From assembly GCA_022508245.1 (NCBI GenBank), contig JAFLVO010000001.1:62001-126000 (forward strand): 64,000 nt of DNA. Reading direction: 5' to 3'. The notes beneath the pieces are model-generated. The model was not told the DNA's origin. It searched no databases and worked only from the letters and a program-made list of their open reading frames with translations. Below are positions 54,435 through 64,000 of this stretch, piece after piece (positions within the stretch are counted from its first letter, which is position 1; the number at the start of each line of letters is the position of its first letter). The stretch is from Clostridiales bacterium (lineage in GTDB: Bacteria > Bacillota > Clostridia > Christensenellales > Borkfalkiaceae). Both the position numbers and the translations under genes were made by a program.

Positions 54435-56000
54435 TTATTTCTTAATAAAATCTTCCTCGTGTTCGGAAAGAGGGTAAACCTCGTTTATATCGCTCAAGTC
54501 ATGCGAATCGAAGTAGACCTGCTTATAGAAAGGGATATCGGCTATTGCGCCGTACTTCCAGGGCATGGGCTCGCAGCAGTGCGGGCACCAGTATCCGCCC
54601 TTTAAAACCGTGTAGGGCGTAAGCGCAAATTCGTGCCCGTCGCGGCATTTCCAAAGCACTTTTTCGTGCAAATGCGCGCTGTCATAGCTTTTAGCAAGGC
54701 ATTTTCCGCTTCTGAACTTCGCCGCAGACTGCAAATCTTCAAGCGTGATAGCTTCAAGCGGTTTGCTGTCGTCGTAGCCGTGGTCCAACAAAAGGGGCTT
54801 TGCATTCTCCTCTTTTTTGAGCGCGGCGTAGTCGATTTCCGTACCGTCCGCAAGCTTTCCCTCGCATAAAAGGTTGTAATATTCCCATTTGTGCGGAATT
54901 TGAGTGTACTTTTCCCGTCCGCCGAAAAACGCCTTTACTCTGCCCTCTTTGTTATGTTTTAACCAGTACATAGGTGCATTTGTATTCTTGAACAGGCGTT
55001 TAATCGTAAGCGAGGAAATAAGCGACGGGGGCAGCAATTTCCCGAGCTTGAAATAGAAGTATTTCTTGCTCATCCTGCCCCAGAACTCTTTACCCGTCTC
55101 CGTGCGGAAATTAAGCTTGTCCTCAAGCTCCTGACCGTCGTAAAACCATACGCCGTGGAAGTTGCGCGAAATATTCCAGTTGGGCTTAAAAAACTTTTTC
55201 GCGCTCTTGCCCATGAGAGAAAAGCAGTCATTAAAGGTCTCGTAACCCGTTCTGCGGCACGCCTCGCCACCGCCGACGTTGTAAATTCTGTTCCAGAAAT
55301 CGGGCAGCTTGCTCTCTTCGTCGCGCTCGATTATATTTTTAATTAGTATTCCGCTGTCAACGTCCGTAACCCACTCAAGCGCGCAGTTCCAGGTGGTATG
55401 GAACATAAGCCCGTCTTTCATATTGTTTTTAACGAAGTACTTATGCCAGACTGCCGTCTGACGGAGAGATACAAAGTAATTGAGTCCGCTCTCCAAAACG
55501 TACTTTTCCGCCTTCAATTTGTGGCGGGAATAGTTGTCGTAGTCGCTCGAAATGATGGGGTCGCCCACACGCCCCCAAATATGCGGATATGCACGGTTGC
55601 CGTAGAGTGCAACCGTGGCAATATGTATAAGTTTAATTTCCTTCTTTCTCTTGTCGGCAAGAATTGCATCAACGATGTTTTTGGTGCCGACGTAGTTGCT
55701 TTTATACGTGCCGTCGGGGTCGTGGTCGGACTTGGGAGGAATTAAAGAGGCGCAGTTTACAACGTAGTCGGCTCCCTCTATAAGCCTAACGCAGTCGTTG
55801 TAGCGGGAAATATCTCCTTTAAACGCTTCGACCCTGCCCTCATATTTTTTAAGCGTCTTTTTAACGAAAGTGGGAATAGTTTTTTCTTTATCAAATATAA
55901 TACAGCGCACACGCAAATCAAGGGGAGACTCCAAAAGGCTTAAAAGCACTTCGCCACCCATAGCACCCGTCGTTCCCGTGAGCGCAACAAGTTTACTCAT
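54435..56000 (-). CDS. NAD-dependent epimerase fused to a C-terminal zinc finger
   Basis: This 521-residue protein has an N-terminal extended SDR domain (about 1-330) with the NAD site ALTGTTGAMGGEVLLSLL, the mid motif VNCASLIPP, and the Tyr-x3-Lys pair in NYSRHKLKAEKY. The C-terminal 190 residues are unusual for an SDR. They include a treble-clef-like zinc site LWKCRDGHEFALTPYTVLKG followed by YWCPHCCEP (about 458-488), a pattern otherwise seen in DUF4379-type zinc fingers. A nucleotide-sugar or sterol-like substrate is possible, but none can be named. A perfect-spacing promoter lies upstream. Confidence 0.85.
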   Translation of the reverse strand: MSKLVALTGTTGAMGGEVLLSLLESPLDLRVRCIIFDKEKTIPTFVKKTLKKYEGRVEAFKGDISRYNDCVRLIEGADYVVNCASLIPPKSDHDPDGTYKSNYVGTKNIVDAILADKRKKEIKLIHIATVALYGNRAYPHIWGRVGDPIISSDYDNYSRHKLKAEKYVLESGLNYFVSLRQTAVWHKYFVKNNMKDGLMFHTTWNCALEWVTDVDSGILIKNIIERDEESKLPDFWNRIYNVGGGEACRRTGYETFNDCFSLMGKSAKKFFKPNWNISRNFHGVWFYDGQELEDKLNFRTETGKEFWGRMSKKYFYFKLGKLLPPSLISSLTIKRLFKNTNAPMYWLKHNKEGRVKAFFGGREKYTQIPHKWEYYNLLCEGKLADGTEIDYAALKKEENAKPLLLDHGYDDSKPLEAITLEDLQSAAKFRSGKCLAKSYDSAHLHEKVLWKCRDGHEFALTPYTVLKGGYWCPHCCEPMPWKYGAIADIPFYKQVYFDSHDLSDINEVYPLSEHEEDFIKK

Positions 56001-56031
56001 CTTGTTGATACCTCAACTAATTTATATCAAA

Positions 56032-56060
56032 ATTTTATCATATCAGTATAATCGTGTCAA
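56032..56060 (-). promoter_or_regulatory. Promoter of the epimerase-EFR1-popT group
   Basis: On the minus strand TTGACA (56055-56060), 17 bp, TAAAAT (56032-56037). The ribosome site GAGG precedes the ATG at 56000. Confidence 0.85.
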
Positions 56061-56093
56061 TTATCTGAAAAATTTCAGATTCGGTAAAATTTA

Positions 56094-57026
56094 CTAAACG
56101 TCGTCGTCCGTATGATTTTTATAGCCCTCGCCGTAGATTTCATTTGCAGACGAAACAATAGTGAACGCCAGCGGGTCGACTTCGCGAACTATATCCCGAA
56201 GCTTGGGATACAAAAAGTTCTTCACTGCGCACATCACAACACGCTTGCTGTCGCCCGTGTACGCGCCTTCGCCGTCGACGTAGGTTGCGCCTATGTCAAG
56301 CTCTTTTAATATTCTGTCGCATATAATCTTTGACTTATCATCGCTTGTAATAATAAAAAGCAGCTTTGCCGCGTTTCCGCCCGAGAGTATCCAGTCAAAC
56401 ATTACGGTAAACGATACGATTGAAATTACCGTATAACAGCAGTGTTCGAAGTTCGGTATTGCGATAACCGAAATCAGCACTATAATAAAATCAATGCATA
56501 TGGAGATAAACCCCGTGCGTATATAGCGAAATTTCTTTCTGAGTATTCTTATGATTATATCCGTTCCGCCCGTAGTGCTGCCCATTCTGAAAATAATTCC
56601 AAGCCCGATACCGAACAGCGCACCGCCTATCAGCGCGCATATGAGCTTATCGCTTGATACGGGTATAAAGTCCGGAAGAACGATTTCCCAAAGGGACATC
56701 AGAAGAGAGGACACAACGGACGAATAAAGGGTAGAGAAAAGAAAGTTTCTGCCGAAGAATATTGCACCTAAAATAAGCAGCGGAATATTGAGTACAATTA
56801 TAAGCATCCATGTCTCAAGCCAGTGCCAGCTCAAATAGGTCCCGCAAAAGTATCTTATAACTACAGATATGCCATAGACACCGCCCGAGGCAAGGTTGTG
56901 AGGGTCGAGGAAGAGGGATAAACCCAAAGAATATACTAAGCACCCTATCGTAATAAATCCGTATTTTTTCAGAAACTGTATTACTTCACGCTTATTCGGT
57001 TTTTTCAAAGGCTGCTTTTCATCCAT
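56094..57026 (-). CDS. YitT family membrane protein
   Basis: This 310-residue protein has five or six membrane helices in the first ~210 residues with the family blocks DPHNLASGGVYGISVVIRYF and GSTTGGTDIIIRILRKKF. The C-terminal DUF2179 domain (about 225-300) contains ERILKELDIGATYVDGEGAY-like sequence (here DIGATYVDGEGAYTGDSKR). YitT proteins are widespread in Firmicutes; their function is still unclear. It has its own promoter. Confidence 0.92.
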   Translation of the reverse strand: MDEKQPLKKPNKREVIQFLKKYGFITIGCLVYSLGLSLFLDPHNLASGGVYGISVVIRYFCGTYLSWHWLETWMLIIVLNIPLLILGAIFFGRNFLFSTLYSSVVSSLLMSLWEIVLPDFIPVSSDKLICALIGGALFGIGLGIIFRMGSTTGGTDIIIRILRKKFRYIRTGFISICIDFIIVLISVIAIPNFEHCCYTVISIVSFTVMFDWILSGGNAAKLLFIITSDDKSKIICDRILKELDIGATYVDGEGAYTGDSKRVVMCAVKNFLYPKLRDIVREVDPLAFTIVSSANEIYGEGYKNHTDDDV

Positions 57027-57045
57027 TTTATATATTCCTACGCTA

Positions 57046-57074
57046 ATTATATCAATTTATTATGCAATAGTCAA
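57046..57074 (-). promoter_or_regulatory. Promoter of the yitT-like gene
   Basis: On the minus strand TTGACT (57069-57074), 17 bp, TATAAT (57046-57051). Confidence 0.82.
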
Positions 57075-57130
57075 TATTTATAATTAAATTATAGAAAATT
57101 AGAATTGCTCAGTCAGCTGAACTTATTTAA

Positions 57131-57159
57131 TTGACATTTTGCACCTATTGAATTAAAAT
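57131..57159 (+). promoter_or_regulatory. Promoter of tRNA-Leu
   Basis: TTGACA (57131-57136), 17 bp, TAAAAT (57154-57159); the tRNA begins 16 nt later. Confidence 0.85.
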
Positions 57160-57175
57160 ATTTGAGTAATATTAT

Positions 57176-57258
57176 GCTGATGTGGCGGAATTGGCAGACG
57201 CGCAGGACTTAGAATCCTGTGGGCAACCGTGCAGGTTCAAGTCCTGTCATCAGCACCA
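57176..57258 (+). tRNA. tRNA-Leu (anticodon TAG)
   Basis: This 83-nt class II tRNA has acceptor GCTGATG pairing with CATCAGC, anticodon stem AGGA/TCCT with loop containing TTAGA (anticodon TAG), a long variable arm (TGGGCAACCG) and T arm GCAGGTTCAAGTCCTGT. Discriminator A and CCA are encoded. It reads CUN leucine codons. Confidence 0.96.
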
Positions 57259-57259
57259 T

Positions 57260-57296
57260 AAAAAATCACAATTTGTAATGCAAATTGTGATTTTTT
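57260..57296 (+). terminator. Terminator after tRNA-Leu
   Basis: AAAAAATCACAATTTG (57260-57275) / CAAATTGTGATTTTTT (57281-57296), a 16-bp perfect stem. Confidence 0.93.
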
Positions 57297-57332
57297 AACT
57301 AAATTCGCCCTTCGATCGGGTGGGTTACCGCA

Positions 57333-57361
57333 TTGACTTAATTTGATAAGTTTGCTATAAT
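57333..57361 (+). promoter_or_regulatory. Promoter of the two-gene membrane protein operon
   Basis: TTGACT (57333-57338), 17 bp, TATAAT (57356-57361). AAAGGAGAG precedes the ATG at 57398. Confidence 0.82.
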
Positions 57362-57397
57362 ATTAATTACTTTTATTATACTGCAAAGGAGAGATAA

Positions 57398-58021
57398 ATG
57401 CTTACAGATAAAGGCGCTATACGGGTTGATTCGCCGTACGACAAAAAAATGTTTGTGAGAATAAACTTAAAAAATATCATTTCCTCGTCTGTAGGTCTTT
57501 TGATTGGGCTCGGTGGACTTGTTGCATCAATTATTTTAGGCGCAACCACGGGCGAGTGGGACGGGTTCATTATTGGCGGTTGCGCAATAATAGTTGCGTT
57601 GAGCCTATTTCTTTTAATCGTAATTTTAATGTCCATAAAAAAGGGTATAGGCTTAAACAAACGCGCGCAGGCGGATATGTTCCTTGAATATATGCATGTT
57701 TCGGAGTACTCGGGCGGCGAGAAAGTTTCGGAAGAAAAAGTCTACTACAAAACACTTTTTAAAAGTGTAGAAACGAAAGAATACTTCCTGGCATATATCA
57801 GTAAATTTGTCGTTCATCCCATTTACAAAGCAGACCTTACAAAGGAAGAGATAAACACTGTAAGAAAGCTTTTAAACCTTGAACAAAACGACGACGGAGA
57901 GGTTCCCGTCGGAAGCGGTAAGGGTGCGGTTATGCTCTCCGACGATGAAAATTTAAGGGAGATTGTCATTTCCCCCAACAAAAAAACTTCTGAAAGTACG
58001 GGGGATAACGGGGAAAAATGA
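57398..58021 (+). CDS. Two-helix membrane protein, YcxB-like
   Basis: This 207-residue protein has two membrane helices (about 28-50 and 54-80) and a cytoplasmic domain containing YYKTLFKSVETKEYFLAYIS and VVHPIYKADLTKEEINTVRK. That order resembles the YcxB-like domain, though the match is by eye. The last ~50 residues are a polar tail. The next gene overlaps it as ATGA and encodes a protein of the same layout, so the two are probably a duplicated pair that may act together. Function unknown. Confidence 0.65.
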   Translation: MLTDKGAIRVDSPYDKKMFVRINLKNIISSSVGLLIGLGGLVASIILGATTGEWDGFIIGGCAIIVALSLFLLIVILMSIKKGIGLNKRAQADMFLEYMHVSEYSGGEKVSEEKVYYKTLFKSVETKEYFLAYISKFVVHPIYKADLTKEEINTVRKLLNLEQNDDGEVPVGSGKGAVMLSDDENLREIVISPNKKTSESTGDNGEK

Positions 58022-58599
58022 TTACCGAATACGGCTCTGTTCTTACCGAAAAAACCACCGCAGGAGAGGCAAGGAAAGCGTTTGCAAACTATTTTGGCTG
58101 GATTCAGAAATTAAAGTGGCTGTGGATTGTTCTCATTGTCATCGGGGCTATTGGTCTTGTAGCTTACATTGGATTAGCAACATATTGGGAAGAAGTCTAC
58201 GGGTACGAACCAAAATGGGCGGAGCTAATTTTAATTGCTTCAGCCGTTATCTTTGCGGTAGGTTTGGTATTTATTCTCATGGTCCGCTTTGCGAAAAAGG
58301 AACAGTTAAAAACGGACGATATTTTGACCAACTGCGAATTCTTTTCAGACTGCATTATTTTCAGGGAGTTTAAAGATGGCGAGCAATTGGGTGTTTTTCG
58401 CATAAACTATTCTCAAATTTTAGTAGTAAAACAGCGCGAAGGCTTTATTTATTGTACTATTGCGCAAGGTATTGCATACCCTATATTTATCGGCGAGCTA
58501 TCTCAAACAGAGCTAAATACTATACATAAACAGCTTAAGCTTCCCATTTCAGAAAGTGCCGAAATTATTAAACTCAAACAGTGCGAATTATTGAATTGA
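58018..58599 (+). CDS. Two-helix membrane protein, paralogue of the preceding gene
   Basis: This 193-residue protein has two membrane helices (about 37-60 and 76-99) and a C-terminal domain (FRINYSQILVVKQREGFIYC, then YPIFIGELSQTELNTIHKQL) that lines up with the preceding protein's C-terminal domain. It overlaps the upstream gene by 4 bp. The stop TGA lies in the first bases of a short repeat (TTGACCCCCATATATGCC). Function unknown. Confidence 0.65.
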   Translation: MITEYGSVLTEKTTAGEARKAFANYFGWIQKLKWLWIVLIVIGAIGLVAYIGLATYWEEVYGYEPKWAELILIASAVIFAVGLVFILMVRFAKKEQLKTDDILTNCEFFSDCIIFREFKDGEQLGVFRINYSQILVVKQREGFIYCTIAQGIAYPIFIGELSQTELNTIHKQLKLPISESAEIIKLKQCELLN

Positions 58600-58694
58600 C
58601 CCCCATATATGCCTTAAATAACGCGTTTTCGGCAATTTTATATTAAATCTCTGATTTAAATTGACCTCCATATATGCCTCAACTAACGCATTTT
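58596..58694. repeat. Two copies of a CCCCATATATGCC repeat
   Basis: TTGACCCCCATATATGCCTT (from 58596) and TTGACCTCCATATATGCCTC (from 58661) are 34-bp near-copies that continue with AxTAACGCxTTTT and start 65 bp apart. A third lies at 61849-61883 and an inverted core at 63843-63862. The first contains the stop of the gene before it. Confidence 0.75.
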
Positions 58695-58766
58695 AAGACC
58701 AATTGAAGTGCTTAAAATAAGACACTTCGTATAGAAGAAAAAATTTTGTCGCTTTTGAAAAATCGT

Positions 58767-58795
58767 TTGACAATATTTTCCTTCTCTGTTATACT
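58767..58795 (+). promoter_or_regulatory. Promoter of rpsU
   Basis: TTGACA (58767-58772), 17 bp, TATACT (58790-58795). AAGGAAGGTG is the ribosome site for ATG 58852. Confidence 0.85.
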
Positions 58796-58851
58796 TTAAA
58801 AGTCGTTTGATAACGAACTTCTCGCATTGGGCAAAGGAAGGTGAAAAACAG

Positions 58852-59028
58852 ATGTCAACTATCAAAGTAGGCGAAAACGAATCGGTTGAAAGCGCATTGC
58901 GCCGTTTTAAGAGAAAGTGCTCGCGCGACGGCATAATCGGTGATCTTCGTAAGAAAGAATTTTACGAATCTCCTTCCGTAAAGCGCCGCAAGAAGGCTGA
59001 AGCAGCAAGAAAGAGAAACAAGAACTAA
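58852..59028 (+). CDS. rpsU: 30S ribosomal protein S21
   Basis: This 58-residue, very basic protein has the S21 pattern [20 protein letters not shown] followed by [20 protein letters not shown] and a Lys/Arg-rich tail. It helps 30S subunits engage mRNA near the anti-Shine-Dalgarno region. ATG 58852 has a good ribosome site. It has its own promoter and terminator. Confidence 0.97.
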   Translation: MSTIKVGENESVESALRRFKRKCSRDGIIGDLRKKEFYESPSVKRRKKAEAARKRNKN

Positions 59029-59034
59029 AAGATA

Positions 59035-59067
59035 CGGTCTGTCCGACAAAGTCGGGCGGACCGCTTT
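59035..59067 (+). terminator. Terminator after rpsU
   Basis: CGGTCTGTCCGAC (59035-59047) / GTCGGGCGGACCG (59051-59063), one G-U pair, loop AAA, then CTTTT. Confidence 0.9.
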
Positions 59068-59131
59068 TATTTTTGGCAAAGTCGTAATTTGTAGAATAAT
59101 GTTGCAAAATTTTAGTTTTTAAGGTGTTTTT

Positions 59132-59515
59132 ATGGACAATATAAAGAATATGGCACGTGCTGCAAAACAAAGGCTGAAAAGTAATTTTTGGGATGACTGC
59201 AAGAAAAATATTAACGAGAACGCCAATGAAGCAAAGATGCGCGGAGTGAGTGAAAGCAAGGTCAGAACGGGTATGGCGAGCCTTGTAAAGGACGAAATCA
59301 AGGGCACGGTCAAAGACGAATTCTATCTTAAGGTAAAGTCAATTTTGGACAGTGAGGGCGAGGTTTCTGACGCCATCGGCAGACTTACCGATAAAAGCGT
59401 ATATGATAAACTGTCATATGAAGAAAAACAGCGCTACAACCTTGAGCTTTCGACCAAATACCTTGAAGCTTTAAAGAGATATAAGGAAGAAAAGGAAATC
59501 TGTCTGCATTTATAA
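59132..59515 (+). CDS. Small helical protein of unknown function
   Basis: This 127-residue protein is predicted fully helical and highly charged (Lys/Glu-rich), without a signal or membrane segment. It opens MDNIKNMARAAKQRLKSNFW and has a middle RTGMASLVKDEIKGTVKDEF. No family is recognised. It lies between rpsU and pcrA in the same direction with moderate gaps. AAGGTG precedes its ATG. It may be a cytosolic regulatory or structural protein; nothing more can be said. Confidence 0.65.
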   Translation: MDNIKNMARAAKQRLKSNFWDDCKKNINENANEAKMRGVSESKVRTGMASLVKDEIKGTVKDEFYLKVKSILDSEGEVSDAIGRLTDKSVYDKLSYEEKQRYNLELSTKYLEALKRYKEEKEICLHL

Positions 59516-59549
59516 TATTGCATTGTTACATAAGTCACGCTCAATTCAC

Positions 59550-59578
59550 TTGCCCGTTTTAAGTAAAAATGATATAAT
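59550..59578 (+). promoter_or_regulatory. Leaderless promoter of pcrA-ligA
   Basis: TTGCCC (59550-59555), 17 bp, TATAAT (59573-59578), then only 6 nt to the ATG at 59585. No ribosome site fits. Confidence 0.78.
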
Positions 59579-59584
59579 AAATAT

Positions 59585-61848
59585 ATGGATAAATTGCTTG
59601 AGGAACTCAACGAGGAACAGATTAAACCCGTTCGCGATACCGAGGGCGCGGTGCTCGTGCTTGCTGGCGCAGGAAGCGGTAAAACGCGCGTGCTTACTTC
59701 GCGCATAGCCTATATTTTGCGCGAGGGCAAGGCAACGCTTTCGCAAATTCTTGCCATAACCTTTACGAACAAGGCGGCAGGCGAAATGAAAGAGCGTCTT
59801 GATAAAATGCTCGGCGGAATCGAGGGCGACGGCAAATGGATATGCACTATTCACTCGATGTGCGTCAAAATTTTGCATCTATTTGCAAGCAAGGTAGGGG
59901 TTAGGACTAATTTTTCGATTTACGGTGAAGTTGAGCGCACAAATATAATCAAAAAAGTGATTAACGAGCTTGATTTAGATGACGACAAGCTTTTAAAGAA
60001 TGCAAAATACCACATAGGCAACGCAAAAATGCTCGGGCTCGGCCCCGAGGAGTACGGCAAAAAATTCAGCTACGAGCGCAGAATGGACGATATCGTGTGT
60101 ATCTACGAAAAGTACGACGAGCACCTCCGCTCAAACAACGCGCTCGACTTCGACGACCTTCTTTTAGAGGCACTCGACCTCTTAAAGCGCGACGAAGAGG
60201 TGCGCGAGTATTTTGCGGACAAGTTCAGATATATTCTCGTGGACGAATTTCAGGACACCAACGCCGTTCAGTACGAAATTATAAAATTGCTCGCCTCAAC
60301 GCATGGAAACCTCTTTGCCGTCGGCGACGATGACCAGTCCATCTACGGTTGGCGTGGCGCGGAAATAGAGAATATATTATGCTTTGACAAGGACTTCCCC
60401 GACGCCAAAATTTACAAATTGGAGCGCAACTACAGGTCCACTAAGTCCATTTTGAAGCTTGCCAACAGCATAATTAAGAACAATTCAAACCGTAGGGGCA
60501 AGGAGCTATGGACGGAGGCAAACGACGGCGACAAGCCCGTATATTTCCAAGCTGTTGAGGAGGCGGGCGAGGCGCTTTATACCGCCAACGTGGTAGCCAA
60601 TGCAGTCGCCTGCGGTGCAAGGTATTCCGACTTCGCTGTTTTGATGAGGATAAACGCACTGACCCGCTCGTACGAGCAGGAATTTACAAAAGACGGCATA
60701 CCGTACAAGGTTTTCGGCGGCTTCAAATTCTATGAAAGAAAGGAAATCAAGGATATTCTCGCTTATTTGAGGCTTATTGCTAACCCCTTCGACGACGAGG
60801 CGGCGGAGCGCATTATCAACGTGCCGAGAAGGGGCATAGGCGCAAAGACTATAGAGATTGTTAATAGCTATGCGCAGGAGGAGGGCTTGTCCTTTTATTA
60901 CTGCGGACTAAAAGCCGAGGAGCTCCCCCTGCCCAAAGCTACGGCGTCAAAGCTCAAAGACTTTTCAAGTCGCATTAAGGATTTTACAATTTCCGCATTA
61001 ACAACCCCCGTCAATACCCTCGTAAGAGAGATAATAGAGAACTTCGACATCCGCTCGGCTTACGACGACGGTACGGATGACGGAGACAGCAAGCTTGCCA
61101 ACATAGAGGAATATATTGCCGCGGTTGACGACTATTCCCGCCTGAATCCAACGTCAAATTTGAACGACTATCTCAATGAAATAACGCTCTATTCGGATAC
61201 GGACGAAATGGACGACGGAAACTACGTCACGCTCGCAACAATACACTCGGCAAAGGGGCTTGAATTCCCCACAGTGTTCATTTGCGGACTTGAGGACGGT
61301 ATAATGCCCTCATCCCGTGCAGGAGAGGACGGTCGGGACGGCGAAGAGGAGCGCAGGCTGATGTACGTTGCAATAACCCGCGCAAAGAACAAGCTGTATT
61401 TGACCCGTTCCAAATCGCGCTATCTGTACGGACGAAGAGAGCCGACCCTTCCTTCGAAATTTATAAACGAGCTGTCTGATGAGCTTGGCATAGCGCCAAC
61501 TCAAAAGACCCACAACTATTACGCAAATAACACATATAAATACAATTCTTACCGTAATGACGGGTATGGCGACCACGAGAAAAGTACGGGGCGGGCGCTC
61601 TATTCCGACTACGGAGAGGACGATATTAAACCCCAAACCAACGTGTCCTTCAAGCCGACTTTCGGCGTACTCAAGACGGAGAAGAAGGGTGATGTCAAAT
61701 ATTCGGTAGGTATGAAAGTTAAACATCCCAAATTCGGCAACGGTATGATTATCGCCGTAAGAAACGGCGGGCAAGTTATTAACGTTGCCTTTGACGGACA
61801 GGGAATTAAAGAGCTTTCCGCCTCGCTTGCCCCCCTTACGATAATAAA

Positions 61849-61852
<4 letters not shown>
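59585..61852 (+). CDS. pcrA: ATP-dependent DNA helicase PcrA/UvrD
   Basis: This 755-residue SF1A 3'-5' helicase for repair and for clearing RecA or replication blocks has motif I VLAGAGSGKTRVL (near 27), motif Ia LAITFTNKAAGEM, motif II LVDEFQDTNAVQ, motif III GDDDQSIYGWRGA, motif IV YKLERNYRST, and motif V/VI LATIHSAKGLEF and ERRLMYVAITRAK. The C-terminal ~60 residues form a UvrD-type Tudor-like domain (VGMKVKHPKFGNGMIIAVRN) that binds RNA polymerase in other species. Followed by ligA, the common Firmicute order. Confidence 0.97.
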
Positions 61853-63839
<1,987 letters not shown>

Positions 63840-63936
63840 CTTTGGCATATATGCGGGGTAATTGAAAAATTGCGGACTTTTTCATAAGAATAATAAAAAG
63901 TGCAAAAAATTGAAAAATTGCTGTTAAATCAGGTAT

Positions 63937-63975
63937 AAAGCGGGCAAAAAATATGTTTGCCCGCTTTACTTTTTT
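63937..63975 (+). terminator. Terminator after ligA
   Basis: AAAGCGGGCAAA (63937-63948) / TTTGCCCGCTTT (63956-63967), a 12-bp stem followed by ACTTTTTT. Confidence 0.92.
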
Positions 63976-63993
63976 AACAATATATGGTATAAT
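63965..63993 (+). promoter_or_regulatory. Probable promoter of the next gene, beyond the window
   Basis: TTTACT (63965-63970), 17 bp, TATAAT (63988-63993). The -35 box overlaps the descending arm of the ligA terminator. Confidence 0.5.
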
Positions 63994-64000
63994 ACATTAA

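Overview
This 64 kb window comes from a chromosome of an anaerobic, Gram-positive-type bacterium. It most resembles uncultured Clostridia of the Christensenellales/Oscillospirales kind; that placement is inference. The evidence is a complete V-type ATPase operon, rubrerythrin instead of catalase/SOD, an S4-domain RqcP, PepV, LuxS, YitT and DUF368 proteins, near-consensus sigma-A promoters (TTGACA-N17-TATAAT) and no outer-membrane genes. Most genes use moderately GC-rich codons. Two patches (10.0-12.0 kb and 51.3-52.5 kb) are clearly AT-rich and look acquired.

Layout: 1-9.4 kb is the V-ATPase operon (end of the H/G subunit, then I-K-E-C-F-A-B-D) followed by galE. The rotor subunit carries the residues of sodium-binding V-ATPases, and an NhaC antiporter lies at 24 kb. 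9.5-10.0 kb holds one intact tRNA-Arg among degenerate fragments of itself. Beyond it lies an AT-rich insert with a DUF4062 protein and a SAM methyltransferase, then rubrerythrin. 12.9-22.9 kb is a mixed stretch: radical SAM protein, MATE pump behind a leader with a terminator, permuted NlpC/P60-like protein, PepV, a two-component system, a PAS-PP2C phosphatase, a lipid kinase and the CCA-adding enzyme. 23.2-24.3 kb is rpsF-ssb-rpsR, followed by nhaC and luxS. 27-28.7 kb has YggS, a tiny membrane protein and a GlmU-like left-handed beta-helix protein. 28.7-40.1 kb is a surface-polymer region: an O-antigen-ligase-like protein, a 2,237-residue repeat protein anchored by one membrane helix, an initiating sugar transferase, a GT2 glycosyltransferase and a LicD protein. 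40.3-43.1 kb (minus strand) is rqcP-ispDF-radA. 43.2-51.3 kb is rpoB-rpoC with its own promoters. 51.3-57.0 kb has an XRE regulator with a membrane protein, then PopT (DUF368), an EFR1 flavodoxin-ferredoxin, an epimerase fused to a zinc finger, and YitT. 57.2 kb is tRNA-Leu. The end holds two paralogous membrane proteins, rpsU, an unknown protein, pcrA and ligA.

The most notable observations are these. (1) The DUF4062 protein ends in PFDDDGDIPF, almost exactly the C-terminal interaction peptide of this genome's own SSB (PFDDDSDIPF), written with different codons. (2) A roughly 180-235 nt intergenic element occurs three times, with hairpins whose stems change while pairing is kept and whose loops are conserved, so it may be an undescribed structured RNA. 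(3) Several small palindromic repeat families start exactly at, or supply, the stop codon of the gene before them. (4) nhaC is followed by a diverged copy of the last 16 codons of rpsR, an insertion scar. (5) At least five genes have a consensus -10 box only 6-10 nt before the start codon, implying leaderless mRNAs. No CRISPR array, complete transposase, integrase or rRNA was found.
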